A stretch of DNA of 5,039 nt from an uncultured Lachnospiraceae bacterium (lineage in GTDB: Bacteria > Bacillota_A > Clostridia > Lachnospirales > Lachnospiraceae). The position numbers were made by a program, and so were the translations under genes. The notes under the pieces are model-generated. The model was not told the DNA's origin. It saw only the letters and a program-made list of their open reading frames with translations, and did not search any database. The stretch covers positions 1-5,039 of the forward strand of contig CADBNA010000061.1 in assembly GCA_902795835.1 (NCBI GenBank), written 5' to 3'. Positions 1 through 5,039 of the stretch are shown in pieces. How positions within the stretch are numbered: position 1 is the first letter of the stretch; every line of letters begins with the position of its first letter.

Positions 1-495
1 AAATTCAGGAATGATTCCTTCTTCGGCAGAAACGTCAAAACTGATCTCACTGCCTCCCAGACCGTACTTTTCATTGGTGAGCAGGTCGTCCAGAGGTACG
101 ACGACATGTTCTCCCGTCATGTAGGTTGCGATATGGTCGGGATAGGTAATGCACACATTTGGCGTCGTATCTGTGGCTATATTTGTGATGACGTCATTGT
201 AGATTTTGCCGTAGTCCGTGTACAGGCGCAGATTTACGGTGACATTCGGATACAGCTTTTCAAAGTCGGCAATCGCCTGCTCATAGATCTTCGTCTGGGT
301 GCGGTTGGTGTCATTTTTCGCCCAGAAGGTGATCTCATACTGCCTGCTCTCGTCAAAGGCATCCGGAACGGCAAAGGCCGTTGTGTCCCTTTTTCCGTGA
401 CAGGCGGCCAGCAGGATGGATGCCGGCAGCAGAAGCGCCAGAAGCAGGGCCGTCCGGCGAAGATAACCGATCAAAGATATACCGTTTGGTCTCAT
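1..495 (-). CDS. ABC importer solute-binding lipoprotein, family 1 (partial, C-terminus outside window)
   Basis: This is the first 165 residues of an extracellular carbohydrate-binding protein that captures substrate outside the membrane and delivers it to the two permeases encoded just upstream. The N-terminus is a lipoprotein signal peptide: basic residues at 13-14, a hydrophobic stretch at about 15-31, and the lipobox Leu-Ala-Ala-Cys at 29-32, so Cys32 should be lipid-modified. The mature part begins a family 1 fold: a beta strand plus 'TFWAKND' (56-62), then 'AIADFEKLYPNVTV' (74-87), typical of the N-terminal lobe. The ATG at 495 overlaps the TGA of the preceding permease as ATGA and has an AGGAGGG site at 504-510, 8 bases upstream, so the start is firm. 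Family members usually have 400-550 residues, so roughly two thirds is missing. The substrate is unknown; a sugar or oligosaccharide is inferred from the CUT1 partners. Confidence 0.9.
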   Translation of the reverse strand, partial: MRPNGISLIGYLRRTALLLALLLPASILLAACHGKRDTTAFAVPDAFDESRQYEITFWAKNDTNRTQTKIYEQAIADFEKLYPNVTVNLRLYTDYGKIYNDVITNIATDTTPNVCITYPDHIATYMTGEHVVVPLDDLLTNEKYGLGGSEISFDVSAEEGIIPEF

Positions 496-1364
496 CCCTT
501 CGTCCCTCCTCTTGACACGCCGGCCATGATTTTTCTGCGGAAAATCAGGAACAGAATAATCAGCGGCACGGAAATGACGACCACCGCCGCCATCATCGCG
601 GGAATGTTTTCCCTTCCAAAGCCGTTTTCGCGGATTTCCTGTATGCCGTTTGAAACCAGAAAATATGCCTGGTCATCTGTGATCAGCCTGGGCCAGACAT
701 AGGCATTCCAGCACTCTATGACCTTCAGGATCGTGATCGTGATGATCGTGGGCCGGCAGATCGGAATCATAACCCGGACCAGATACTTCAGATCCGAAGT
801 CCCGTCTACTTTGGCGGCCTTGTACAGTTCATCCGGCACCTGTTCAAAATTTTCCTTCAGCAGGTAGATATAGAATACAGATGTCACAGAAGGCAGGATC
901 AGGCCGAGGAACGTATTCCGCATGCCCCAGTTTGTAATGGTGACAAAGTTGGTGATGATCACCAGCTCATTGGGAATCATCATCAGCGCAAGAAACAGGG
1001 TAAATGTCAGTCTCCGTCCCCGGAAATCCAGCCTCGCAAAGGCATAGGCCGCCAGGGTGATGACCACCAGCATAATGGCCGTTGTTGCGGCCGTAAATAT
1101 CATCGTGTTCAGGAAATACCCCCAAAGAGGCACTTCTGTAAACGCATCATGATAATTCTGCAGCGTCGGAGACAGCGTATAAAACTTCGGAACATACTCG
1201 GAATTATACGCACTGTAGCTCTTCAGAGAAGACAGAACCATCCAGTAGAAGGGAAACAGGACGATCAGCGCCCAGAATGCCAGCAGAATATAGGTAAGTG
1301 TCAGGCGGGTCTTCTCTCTGCGTCTGGCCTGCTTTTCGATTTTTTCATATGTATTTTGCCCCAT
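492..1364 (-). CDS. Carbohydrate ABC transporter permease, MalG type (CUT1)
   Basis: This 290-residue inner permease subunit has the usual length for MalG-type proteins and forms half of the membrane channel. Six hydrophobic segments are visible, at about 22-44, 83-110, 119-140, 150-169, 205-222 and 256-275, after a basic cytoplasmic N-terminus. The cytoplasmic EAA loop that docks on the ATPase lies at about 179-205 ('YKAAKVDGTS' at 181-190, then 'IPICRP'). Its Asp187-Gly188 pair is kept, but the usual glutamate is Lys182. The C-terminal tail (Arg-Arg-Lys, then 'AGVSRGGTKG') resembles the MalG tail that reaches into the ATPase dimer. The start has a GGAGGG site (1369-1374) 4 bases upstream, directly after the previous gene's stop. 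Eleven bases separate it from the MalF-type gene, and its stop overlaps the binding-protein start, implying coupled translation. Confidence 0.95.
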   Translation of the reverse strand: MGQNTYEKIEKQARRREKTRLTLTYILLAFWALIVLFPFYWMVLSSLKSYSAYNSEYVPKFYTLSPTLQNYHDAFTEVPLWGYFLNTMIFTAATTAIMLVVITLAAYAFARLDFRGRRLTFTLFLALMMIPNELVIITNFVTITNWGMRNTFLGLILPSVTSVFYIYLLKENFEQVPDELYKAAKVDGTSDLKYLVRVMIPICRPTIITITILKVIECWNAYVWPRLITDDQAYFLVSNGIQEIRENGFGRENIPAMMAAVVVISVPLIILFLIFRRKIMAGVSRGGTKG

Positions 1365-1375
1365 AACACCCTCCG

Positions 1376-2269
1376 TCAGGAATAGTAAACGTGCCTGCGG
1401 CTGACCAGCAGGTTGATGCAGGTGATCGTCAGCACAACGGCAAACAGGATCAGGGCCGCCGCTGATGCGTAGGAAGGATATCCGCCGCTGTCACCGTAGA
1501 GCATGTCATAGACATAGCCTACAATGGTGTTCATGCCGGCCGCGTTCAGATTTGTCCCGAAAATTGCCACTTCGTCACTGTAAGCCTTGAATGCGCCGAT
1601 AAAACCGGTAATGACCAGATAAAAGATCATCGGCGAGATCATGGGCAGCGTGATGCGGGTAAAGATGCGCAGCCGGGACGTTCCGTCTACACGCGCCGCC
1701 TTGTAATAGTCCGGATTGACAGACGCCAGGGCGCTGGTAAGAATCAGAATCTTAAACGGCAGAACTACCCAGACGGTATAAAAACACATGACGAACATTT
1801 TTGCCCAGTACGGGCCGTCAATAAAATCAACCTGGCTTCCGCCGAAAAACCCGATGAGCATATTGACAAGGCCTTCCGAATAGGGTGTTTTCCGGAACAG
1901 AATCATGAATACCAGGCCTACAGCAAGCGTATTCGTCACATACGGAAGGAAAAAAACCGTCTGGAAAAATTCTTTCAGCCGCTGTATGGAATTAAGTCCC
2001 ACAGAGATCAGAAGCGCAATCCCGGTAGAGAGAGGAACCGTTATGATAACCAGTATGAAGGTATTCTTCAGCGCCTGAAGAAAAAAAGGATCCCGCAGCA
2101 CATAGGAGTAGTTGTAGATGCCTGTCCCGAAAAATGACTGCGACGCGGAATTATATCCTTCTTCAAAAGAATACACAAACACGTCAAAGAGGGGATAGAC
2201 CATAAAAATCCCGAGAAAAACAAGTGCCGGCAGCAGATACAGCCAGGCCTTCCATTTATTCTGCCTCAT
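1376..2269 (-). CDS. Carbohydrate ABC transporter permease, MalF/UgpA type (CUT1)
   Basis: This 297-residue permease is the partner of the MalG-type protein downstream; together they would form the translocation path. Hydrophobic segments are seen at about 8-28, 68-91, 101-124, 157-178, 210-230 and 266-288. It is of UgpA length, without the extra N-terminal helices of Escherichia coli MalF. The start 'KWKAWLYLLPALVFLGIF' is typical of the family. The EAA loop is at about 187-213 ('YYKAARVDGTS' at 188-198, then 'ITLP' at 206-209). Asp195-Gly196 are kept, but the usual glutamate is Lys190. The ATG overlaps the end of the ATPase gene by 14 bases and has a GGAGGA site at 2278-2283, 8 bases upstream, inside the ATPase coding sequence. 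This overlap supports co-expression with the ATPase. Confidence 0.95.
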   Translation of the reverse strand: MRQNKWKAWLYLLPALVFLGIFMVYPLFDVFVYSFEEGYNSASQSFFGTGIYNYSYVLRDPFFLQALKNTFILVIITVPLSTGIALLISVGLNSIQRLKEFFQTVFFLPYVTNTLAVGLVFMILFRKTPYSEGLVNMLIGFFGGSQVDFIDGPYWAKMFVMCFYTVWVVLPFKILILTSALASVNPDYYKAARVDGTSRLRIFTRITLPMISPMIFYLVITGFIGAFKAYSDEVAIFGTNLNAAGMNTIVGYVYDMLYGDSGGYPSYASAAALILFAVVLTITCINLLVSRRHVYYS

Positions 2270-3356
2270 AGATCCGTTCCTCCGTTTCCCTGCTGAACAG
2301 ATGCACCTTGTTTCGCTTCAGGGAAAATCTTACTGTGGGGCTGCCCGTATCCACGGCGGTCTCAGCGCTGATGATGGCCCGGATCGTCTTGCCCTCGAGA
2401 GCCGGATGCGCAGCCACAACACTGGTGTCACGCCCCGTTACCTCTACCTGAACCAGCGGGCACTCCAGCGGGCCGTCTTCCGACAGGACAAATCCTTCCG
2501 GACGGACGCCCGCCCAGACTTCCTGATCCGGGATGCCTGTTACTTCCATAACCGGTACATCTCCCAGATACAGCCTGCCGCCCCCGATGCGTCCCCTGAA
2601 GACATTGATGGCCGGCGTACCCAGAAATTTTGCCACAAACAGGTTCACGGGGTCGTCATAAACCTGCTGGGGCCTGCCGATCTGCTGCACCGCGCCGGCG
2701 CACATCACGACGATAAAGTCGGAGATGCTCATCGCTTCTTCCTGGTCGTGCGTAACAAATACCGTCGTGATCCCCGTCTCTCTCTGTATGCGGCGGATCT
2801 CTTCCCTGGTCTGCAGCCGGAGACGGGCATCCAGATTGGACAGCGGCTCATCCAGAAGGAGAACCCTCGGCATCTTCACCAATGCGCGGGCTATGGCGAC
2901 ACGCTGCTGCTGGCCGCCGGAAAGCTCACTGGGCTTTCTGTCCATAAGCTGATCGATCTGCACGAGACGTGCCGCTTCTGTTGCCGCTTTCTGCATCTGC
3001 TCTTTTGTCATGCGGGCGGCCCCCTTCAGGTTCTCCAGCGGAAAAGTGATATTCTGCCGGACCGTCAGATGCGGGTACAGAGCATAGCTCTGGAATACCA
3101 TGCCGACGCCCCGCATCTCCGGCGGAAGATCCGTCACATCATCTTCTCCAAAGAAAATGCGCCCCTCGGTGGGTTTTTCCAGACCGCAGATCATATTCAG
3201 TGTCGTGCTCTTTCCACAGCCCGACGGCCCCAGAAGGCCGATCAGCTGCCCGTCCGGGATTTCAAAGTTAAAATGGTCAACGGCAATGACTTCTTCCTTG
3301 ATTTTTTTATTGCGGTTAGGGTATCGCTTGGTCAGCTGCTGTAAAACTATTTTCAT
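2256..3356 (-). CDS. Carbohydrate ABC transporter ATP-binding protein (MsmX/UgpC/MalK family)
   Basis: This 366-residue cytoplasmic ATPase would power the importer as a dimer. From the chosen ATG, Walker A is at 43-51 (GPSGCGKST), the Q-loop is Gln89, the signature LSGGQQQR is at 145-152, Walker B ends in Asp169-Glu170, the D-loop SNLD is at 173-176 and the switch histidine is His203. A C-terminal regulatory (TOBE/MOI-like) domain follows from about 245, with 'WAGVRPEGF' at 281-289. All catalytic residues are present. A short Lys-rich insertion (17-20) lies before the first core strand. Asn54 replaces the arginine (Arg47 in E. coli MalK) that contacts the permease EAA glutamate. An in-frame TTG at 3392 would add 12 residues but lacks a ribosome binding site, whereas the ATG at 3356 has GGAG upstream and begins at the usual 'MKIVLQQLTKRY'. 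It is the first gene of the importer operon; many CUT1 operons in Gram-positives lack their own ATPase. Confidence 0.95.
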   Translation of the reverse strand: MKIVLQQLTKRYPNRNKKIKEEVIAVDHFNFEIPDGQLIGLLGPSGCGKSTTLNMICGLEKPTEGRIFFGEDDVTDLPPEMRGVGMVFQSYALYPHLTVRQNITFPLENLKGAARMTKEQMQKAATEAARLVQIDQLMDRKPSELSGGQQQRVAIARALVKMPRVLLLDEPLSNLDARLRLQTREEIRRIQRETGITTVFVTHDQEEAMSISDFIVVMCAGAVQQIGRPQQVYDDPVNLFVAKFLGTPAINVFRGRIGGGRLYLGDVPVMEVTGIPDQEVWAGVRPEGFVLSEDGPLECPLVQVEVTGRDTSVVAAHPALEGKTIRAIISAETAVDTGSPTVRFSLKRNKVHLFSRETEERIYEAE

Positions 3357-3366
3357 AATGGTTACA

Positions 3367-3370
3367 CTCC
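3367..3370 (-). promoter_or_regulatory. Ribosome binding site of the ATPase gene
   Basis: GGAG (extendable to GGAGTG, 3365-3370) lies 10 bases before the ATG at 3356. It decides between this ATG and the upstream in-frame TTG at 3392, which has only G+C-rich sequence with no Shine-Dalgarno match in front of it. The spacing is slightly long but acceptable. Confidence 0.6.
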
Positions 3371-3379
3371 GGTTTGTCG

Positions 3380-3397
3380 GCGGGTGTTTCAACCCGC
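3380..3397 (-). promoter_or_regulatory. Leader hairpin upstream of the importer operon (candidate regulatory element)
   Basis: GCGGGT (3380-3385) and ACCCGC (3392-3397) are perfect inverted repeats of 6 bases around a 6-base loop. They lie about 24 bases upstream of the ATPase ATG and 10 bases upstream of its ribosome binding site. The element could be an RNA hairpin in the 5' leader or an operator for a sugar-responsive regulator. There is no U-tract, so it is not a terminator. A 6-base stem can arise by chance, so the functional reading is inference. Confidence 0.3.
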
Positions 3398-3405
3398 GGT
3401 TTCAA
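3386..3405. repeat. Short direct repeat GTTTCAA, two copies 13 bases apart
   Basis: GTTTCAA occurs at 3386-3392 and 3399-3405, a 13-base period, in the leader of the importer operon. The first copy overlaps the loop of the hairpin at 3380-3397. Read on the minus strand it is TTGAAAC repeated, and the half-site TGAAAnCG resembles one arm of LacI/CcpA-family operators. The other arm is not matched, so a binding site is only possible. Confidence 0.3.
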
Positions 3406-3429
3406 TTACTGTGAAGAATATGGTGTTTT

Positions 3430-3464
3430 AAAAAAAAGAAACAGGCTTAATCCGCCTGTTTCTT
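3430..3464 (-). terminator. Rho-independent terminator of the secA-prfB unit, overlapping the prfB stop
   Basis: Read on the minus strand, an 11-base perfect stem (3464-3454 pairing with 3446-3436, core GAAACAGGC/GCCTGTTTC) encloses a 7-base loop (3453-3447). It runs straight into eight T residues (3437-3430). The 5' arm encodes the last Lys-Lys-Gln and part of Ala of prfB, and the loop holds the final Asp codon and the TAA stop. The plus strand has no comparable U-tract after the hairpin, so termination is directional. It separates the housekeeping genes from the importer operon, which starts 73 bases further on. Confidence 0.92.
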
Positions 3465-4572
3465 CTGCAGTGCCAGCCATTTAAGGTAAGCATTGATAAA
3501 AGGATCCAGGTCGCCGTCCAGCACACGGTCAGCCTGTCCCCGTTCCTCATTGGTACGCAGATCTTTTACCATTGTGTAGGGCTGCAGGACATAGGAACGG
3601 ATCTGGTGGCCCCATGCGATATCTGTCTTTTCACCGCGGATGCCGGCTTCCTTCTCTGCCTGCTTTTCCCTCTCCAGCTCATACAGCTCCATTTTCAGGA
3701 CCTGCATCGCCTTGTCCTTGTTCTGGAACTGGGAGCGTTCGTTCTGACAGGTGACCACTATGCCTGTCGGCAGATGCGTGATCCGGATGGCAGAAGAGGT
3801 CTTGTTGATATGCTGTCCGCCGGCGCCGCTGGAACGATATGTATCAATGCGGATGTCCTCGTCCCGGATCTCGATATTGATTTCCTTGTCGATTTCCGGC
3901 ATGACGTCACACTGGCAGAAGGAGGTCTGGCGTTTGGCCTGCGCATTGAACGGGCTGATCCGGACAAGGCGGTGCACGCCCTTTTCAGACTTCAGATAGC
4001 CATATGCATTCTCGCCGTTAACCTGAAACAGTACCGACTTGATGCCTGCCTCATCGCCTTCCTGATAGTCCAGAACTTCAATTTTGAAATTCTTTCTTTC
4101 CGCCCAGCGCGTATACATGCGGTACAGCATGCCGCACCAGTCCATGGCCTCTGTGCCGCCGGCACCGGACTGCAGCCGGATGATGGCGTTGCAGTTGTCG
4201 AATTCCTCTGAGAGGAGTGTTTTCATGCGGATACTGTCAAGCGTTTCAATAAATTCATCCAGCATGGCCCTGATCTCAGGCACCAGAGTTTCGTCGTCCT
4301 CCTCCTCGCCCATTTCGATCATCGTCTCGATGTCTTCCTTGGCCGTTACCAGCTTCCGGTAAACCTCCCTGTCATCCTTCAGGCTGCCGAGCTCCTTTGT
4401 CTGCTTCTGAGCCTCTTCCGGATTGTCCCAGAAGTTCGGCTCCTCCATTTTTCTTTCTAATTCTTCGATCCTCTGCTCTTTATTAGCGAGGTCAAAGTGA
4501 ATCCCTCACTTCCACTAACGGCTGGTCGTAAGAACGGATTTCCTGCTTCATGTTCTGCAGTTCGACTACCAA
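3447..4572 (-). CDS. prfB: Peptide chain release factor 2, expressed by programmed +1 frameshift
   Basis: RF2 reads UGA and UAA stop codons in the ribosome and triggers peptide release. The gene is in two frames. A 26-codon first part begins at TTG (4572) and ends at an in-frame TGA (4492-4494); after a +1 shift, 348 codons continue from GAC at 4493. The 374-residue product is normal for RF2 (E. coli 365). In full-length numbering, the stop-recognition tripeptide Ser-Pro-Phe is at 206-208 (3948-3956) and the catalytic GGQ at 251-253 (3813-3821), almost exactly the E. coli positions. Ser247 replaces the Ala or Thr found in E. coli strains. The N-terminal domain is acidic and helical. TTG is chosen because it directly follows a stop codon, has a good ribosome binding site, and gives the expected 'VVELQNMKQEIRSY' start. 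Gene callers that ignore the shift will start at the ATG at 4448 and lose 41 residues. It lies 53 bases after secA, with no terminator between. Confidence 0.95.
4491..4506 (-). other. prfB: RF2 programmed +1 frameshift site
   Basis: On the minus strand, AGGG (4506-4503) acts as an internal Shine-Dalgarno-like element. It is followed by CTT (4497-4495), TGA (4494-4492) and C (4491), so the slippery stop is CTT-TGA-C. In E. coli the element is AGGGGG-TAT-CTT-TGA-C; here AGGG falls at the same distance from CTT but the G run is shorter. When RF2 is scarce, the ribosome pauses at the poorly read UGAC and shifts +1, restoring RF2. This is the established autoregulation of the family; its operation here is inferred from the motif and from the uninterrupted homology in both frames. 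Confidence 0.93.
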
Positions 4573-4578
4573 TTAGCT

Positions 4579-4584
4579 CACCTT
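4579..4584 (-). promoter_or_regulatory. Ribosome binding site of prfB
   Basis: AAGGTG lies 6 bases before the TTG at 4572, and the intervening bases include an in-frame TAA. This supports TTG as the start. The next in-frame ATG, seven codons on at 4549-4551, has no Shine-Dalgarno sequence in front of it. Confidence 0.75.
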
Positions 4585-4625
4585 CTTTCGTGATATTTTA
4601 TTTTTGTACAGCCGTTCCCCGATGT

Positions 4626-5039
4626 TTATTCCGGCAGCGGCGGCGCGCCTTTGCGGCCATGGCACTGCTTGTACTTCTTTCCTGAGCCGCACGGGCAGGG
4701 ATCGTTCGGATAGATCTTTTTCTGCTTGCGCTGCTGCGGTTTTTTCTGAAGCGTGTCGTCTTTGTTGGTTCCGGTAACCTTGGCTACCTGTTCCCGTTCG
4801 GCTTTTTCCTGTACGCGGACATGGTACAGCAGCCGGATGGTATCCTGCTGGATGGAAGCTGAGAGTTCATCGAACATGTCAAAGGCGATCATCTTGTACT
4901 CGATCTTCGGATCCCTCTGGCCGTAGGCCTGCAGGCCGATGCCCTGCCGCAGCTGCTCCATGTCGTCGATGTGGTTCATCCATTTTTCATCAATGACTTT
5001 CAGCAGTACAACCCGCTCAAGCTCCCGGATCTGCTCCTC
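4626..5039 (-). CDS. secA: Preprotein translocase ATPase SecA (partial, C-terminal 137 residues)
   Basis: SecA is the cytoplasmic motor that pushes preproteins through the SecYEG channel. Only the C-terminal end is in the window; the reading frame is open to the window edge. In fragment numbering, residues 8-56 are the helical scaffold/wing region, with the hallmark '[20 protein letters not shown]' (12-31) and 'AYGQRDP' (38-44). A Lys/Gln-rich linker at about 93-108 leads to the zinc-binding tail Cys115-x-Cys117-x8-Cys126-His127. This SEC-C motif is known to bind SecB or ribosomes and lipids in other bacteria. A short tail 'GAPPLPE' follows the zinc motif. The prfB gene follows after 53 bases (4573-4625) with no hairpin or U-tract, which fits the secA-prfB pairing seen in Firmicutes such as Bacillus subtilis. 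Confidence 0.97.
   Translation of the reverse strand, partial: EEQIRELERVVLLKVIDEKWMNHIDDMEQLRQGIGLQAYGQRDPKIEYKMIAFDMFDELSASIQQDTIRLLYHVRVQEKAEREQVAKVTGTNKDDTLQKKPQQRKQKKIYPNDPCPCGSGKKYKQCHGRKGAPPLPE

Noticed and set aside
106..702. Plus-strand open frame of 198 codons across the binding-protein/permease junction
   Set aside because: It spans the boundary of two well-supported minus-strand genes and shows no protein-family features, so it is a shadow.
2301..3344. A 347-codon open frame on the plus strand opposite the ATPase gene
   Set aside because: It is an antisense shadow. The translation is rich in His, Arg, Gln and Cys with no family motif, while the minus strand holds a complete ATPase with every catalytic motif.
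3357..3392. TTG at 3392 as the start of the ATPase gene
   Set aside because: It adds 12 residues not typical of the family, has no Shine-Dalgarno sequence, and would put the leader hairpin at the start codon. The ATG at 3356 has GGAG upstream.
3386..3405. A full catabolite-response (cre) operator in the importer leader
   Set aside because: Only one half-site (TGAAAnCG) fits; the expected inverted second half is absent, so it is listed only as a direct repeat.
3606..4211. Plus-strand open frames opposite prfB
   Set aside because: The minus strand encodes conserved RF2 with SPF and GGQ in place. The plus-strand translations have no recognisable domain and no ribosome binding site was found to support them.
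4492..4494. The prfB TGA as a real nonsense mutation (pseudogene)
   Set aside because: It sits exactly in the known RF2 recoding context, CTT-TGA-C with upstream AGGG, and both flanking frames encode conserved RF2 sequence.
4573..4625. A possible promoter for prfB in the A+T-rich spacer (TAAAAT as a -10 hexamer)
   Set aside because: No -35-like hexamer lies at proper spacing, and the spacer lacks a secA terminator, so co-transcription with secA is the simpler reading.

Overview
The window is chromosomal DNA from a Gram-positive, low-to-medium G+C bacterium, most likely a gut-type Clostridia, family Lachnospiraceae. This is a judgement from protein style, not a database match. Supporting points are a secA-prfB gene pair, a lipoprotein-type solute-binding protein, strong GGAGG ribosome binding sites, and protein sequences that read like Lachnospiraceae homologues. 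All genes lie on the minus strand, so transcription runs from high to low coordinates.

Region by region, in transcription order: 5039-4626 is the 3' end of secA (137 residues, cut by the window edge), including its zinc-binding tail. 4572-3447 is prfB (release factor 2). It starts at TTG and carries the classic in-frame TGA that requires a programmed +1 frameshift, giving 374 residues. Its last codons form one arm of a rho-independent terminator (3464-3430), which closes the secA-prfB unit. A short leader (3429-3357) with a small hairpin and a direct repeat precedes a four-gene carbohydrate ABC importer operon of the CUT1 class. The order is ATPase (3356-2256), MalF-type permease (2269-1376), MalG-type permease (1364-492) and a lipoprotein solute-binding protein (495 to beyond base 1, cut by the window edge). 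The genes overlap or are 11 bases apart, so they should be translated as one coupled unit.

The binding protein, anchored outside the membrane, would deliver a sugar or oligosaccharide to the two permeases, and the ATPase dimer would power import. The substrate cannot be read from the sequence. SecA exports preproteins such as the binding protein, and RF2 terminates at UGA and UAA. These two are housekeeping genes with no specific link to the transporter.

I see no new system here. The points most worth a second look are the RF2 recoding site, the terminator built into the prfB coding end, and a matched change at the permease-ATPase interface. In the last, the EAA glutamate is lysine in both permeases and the usual arginine partner is asparagine in the ATPase. 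No RNA genes, mobile elements or CRISPR arrays were seen, and there is no gene-free stretch over 300 bases.
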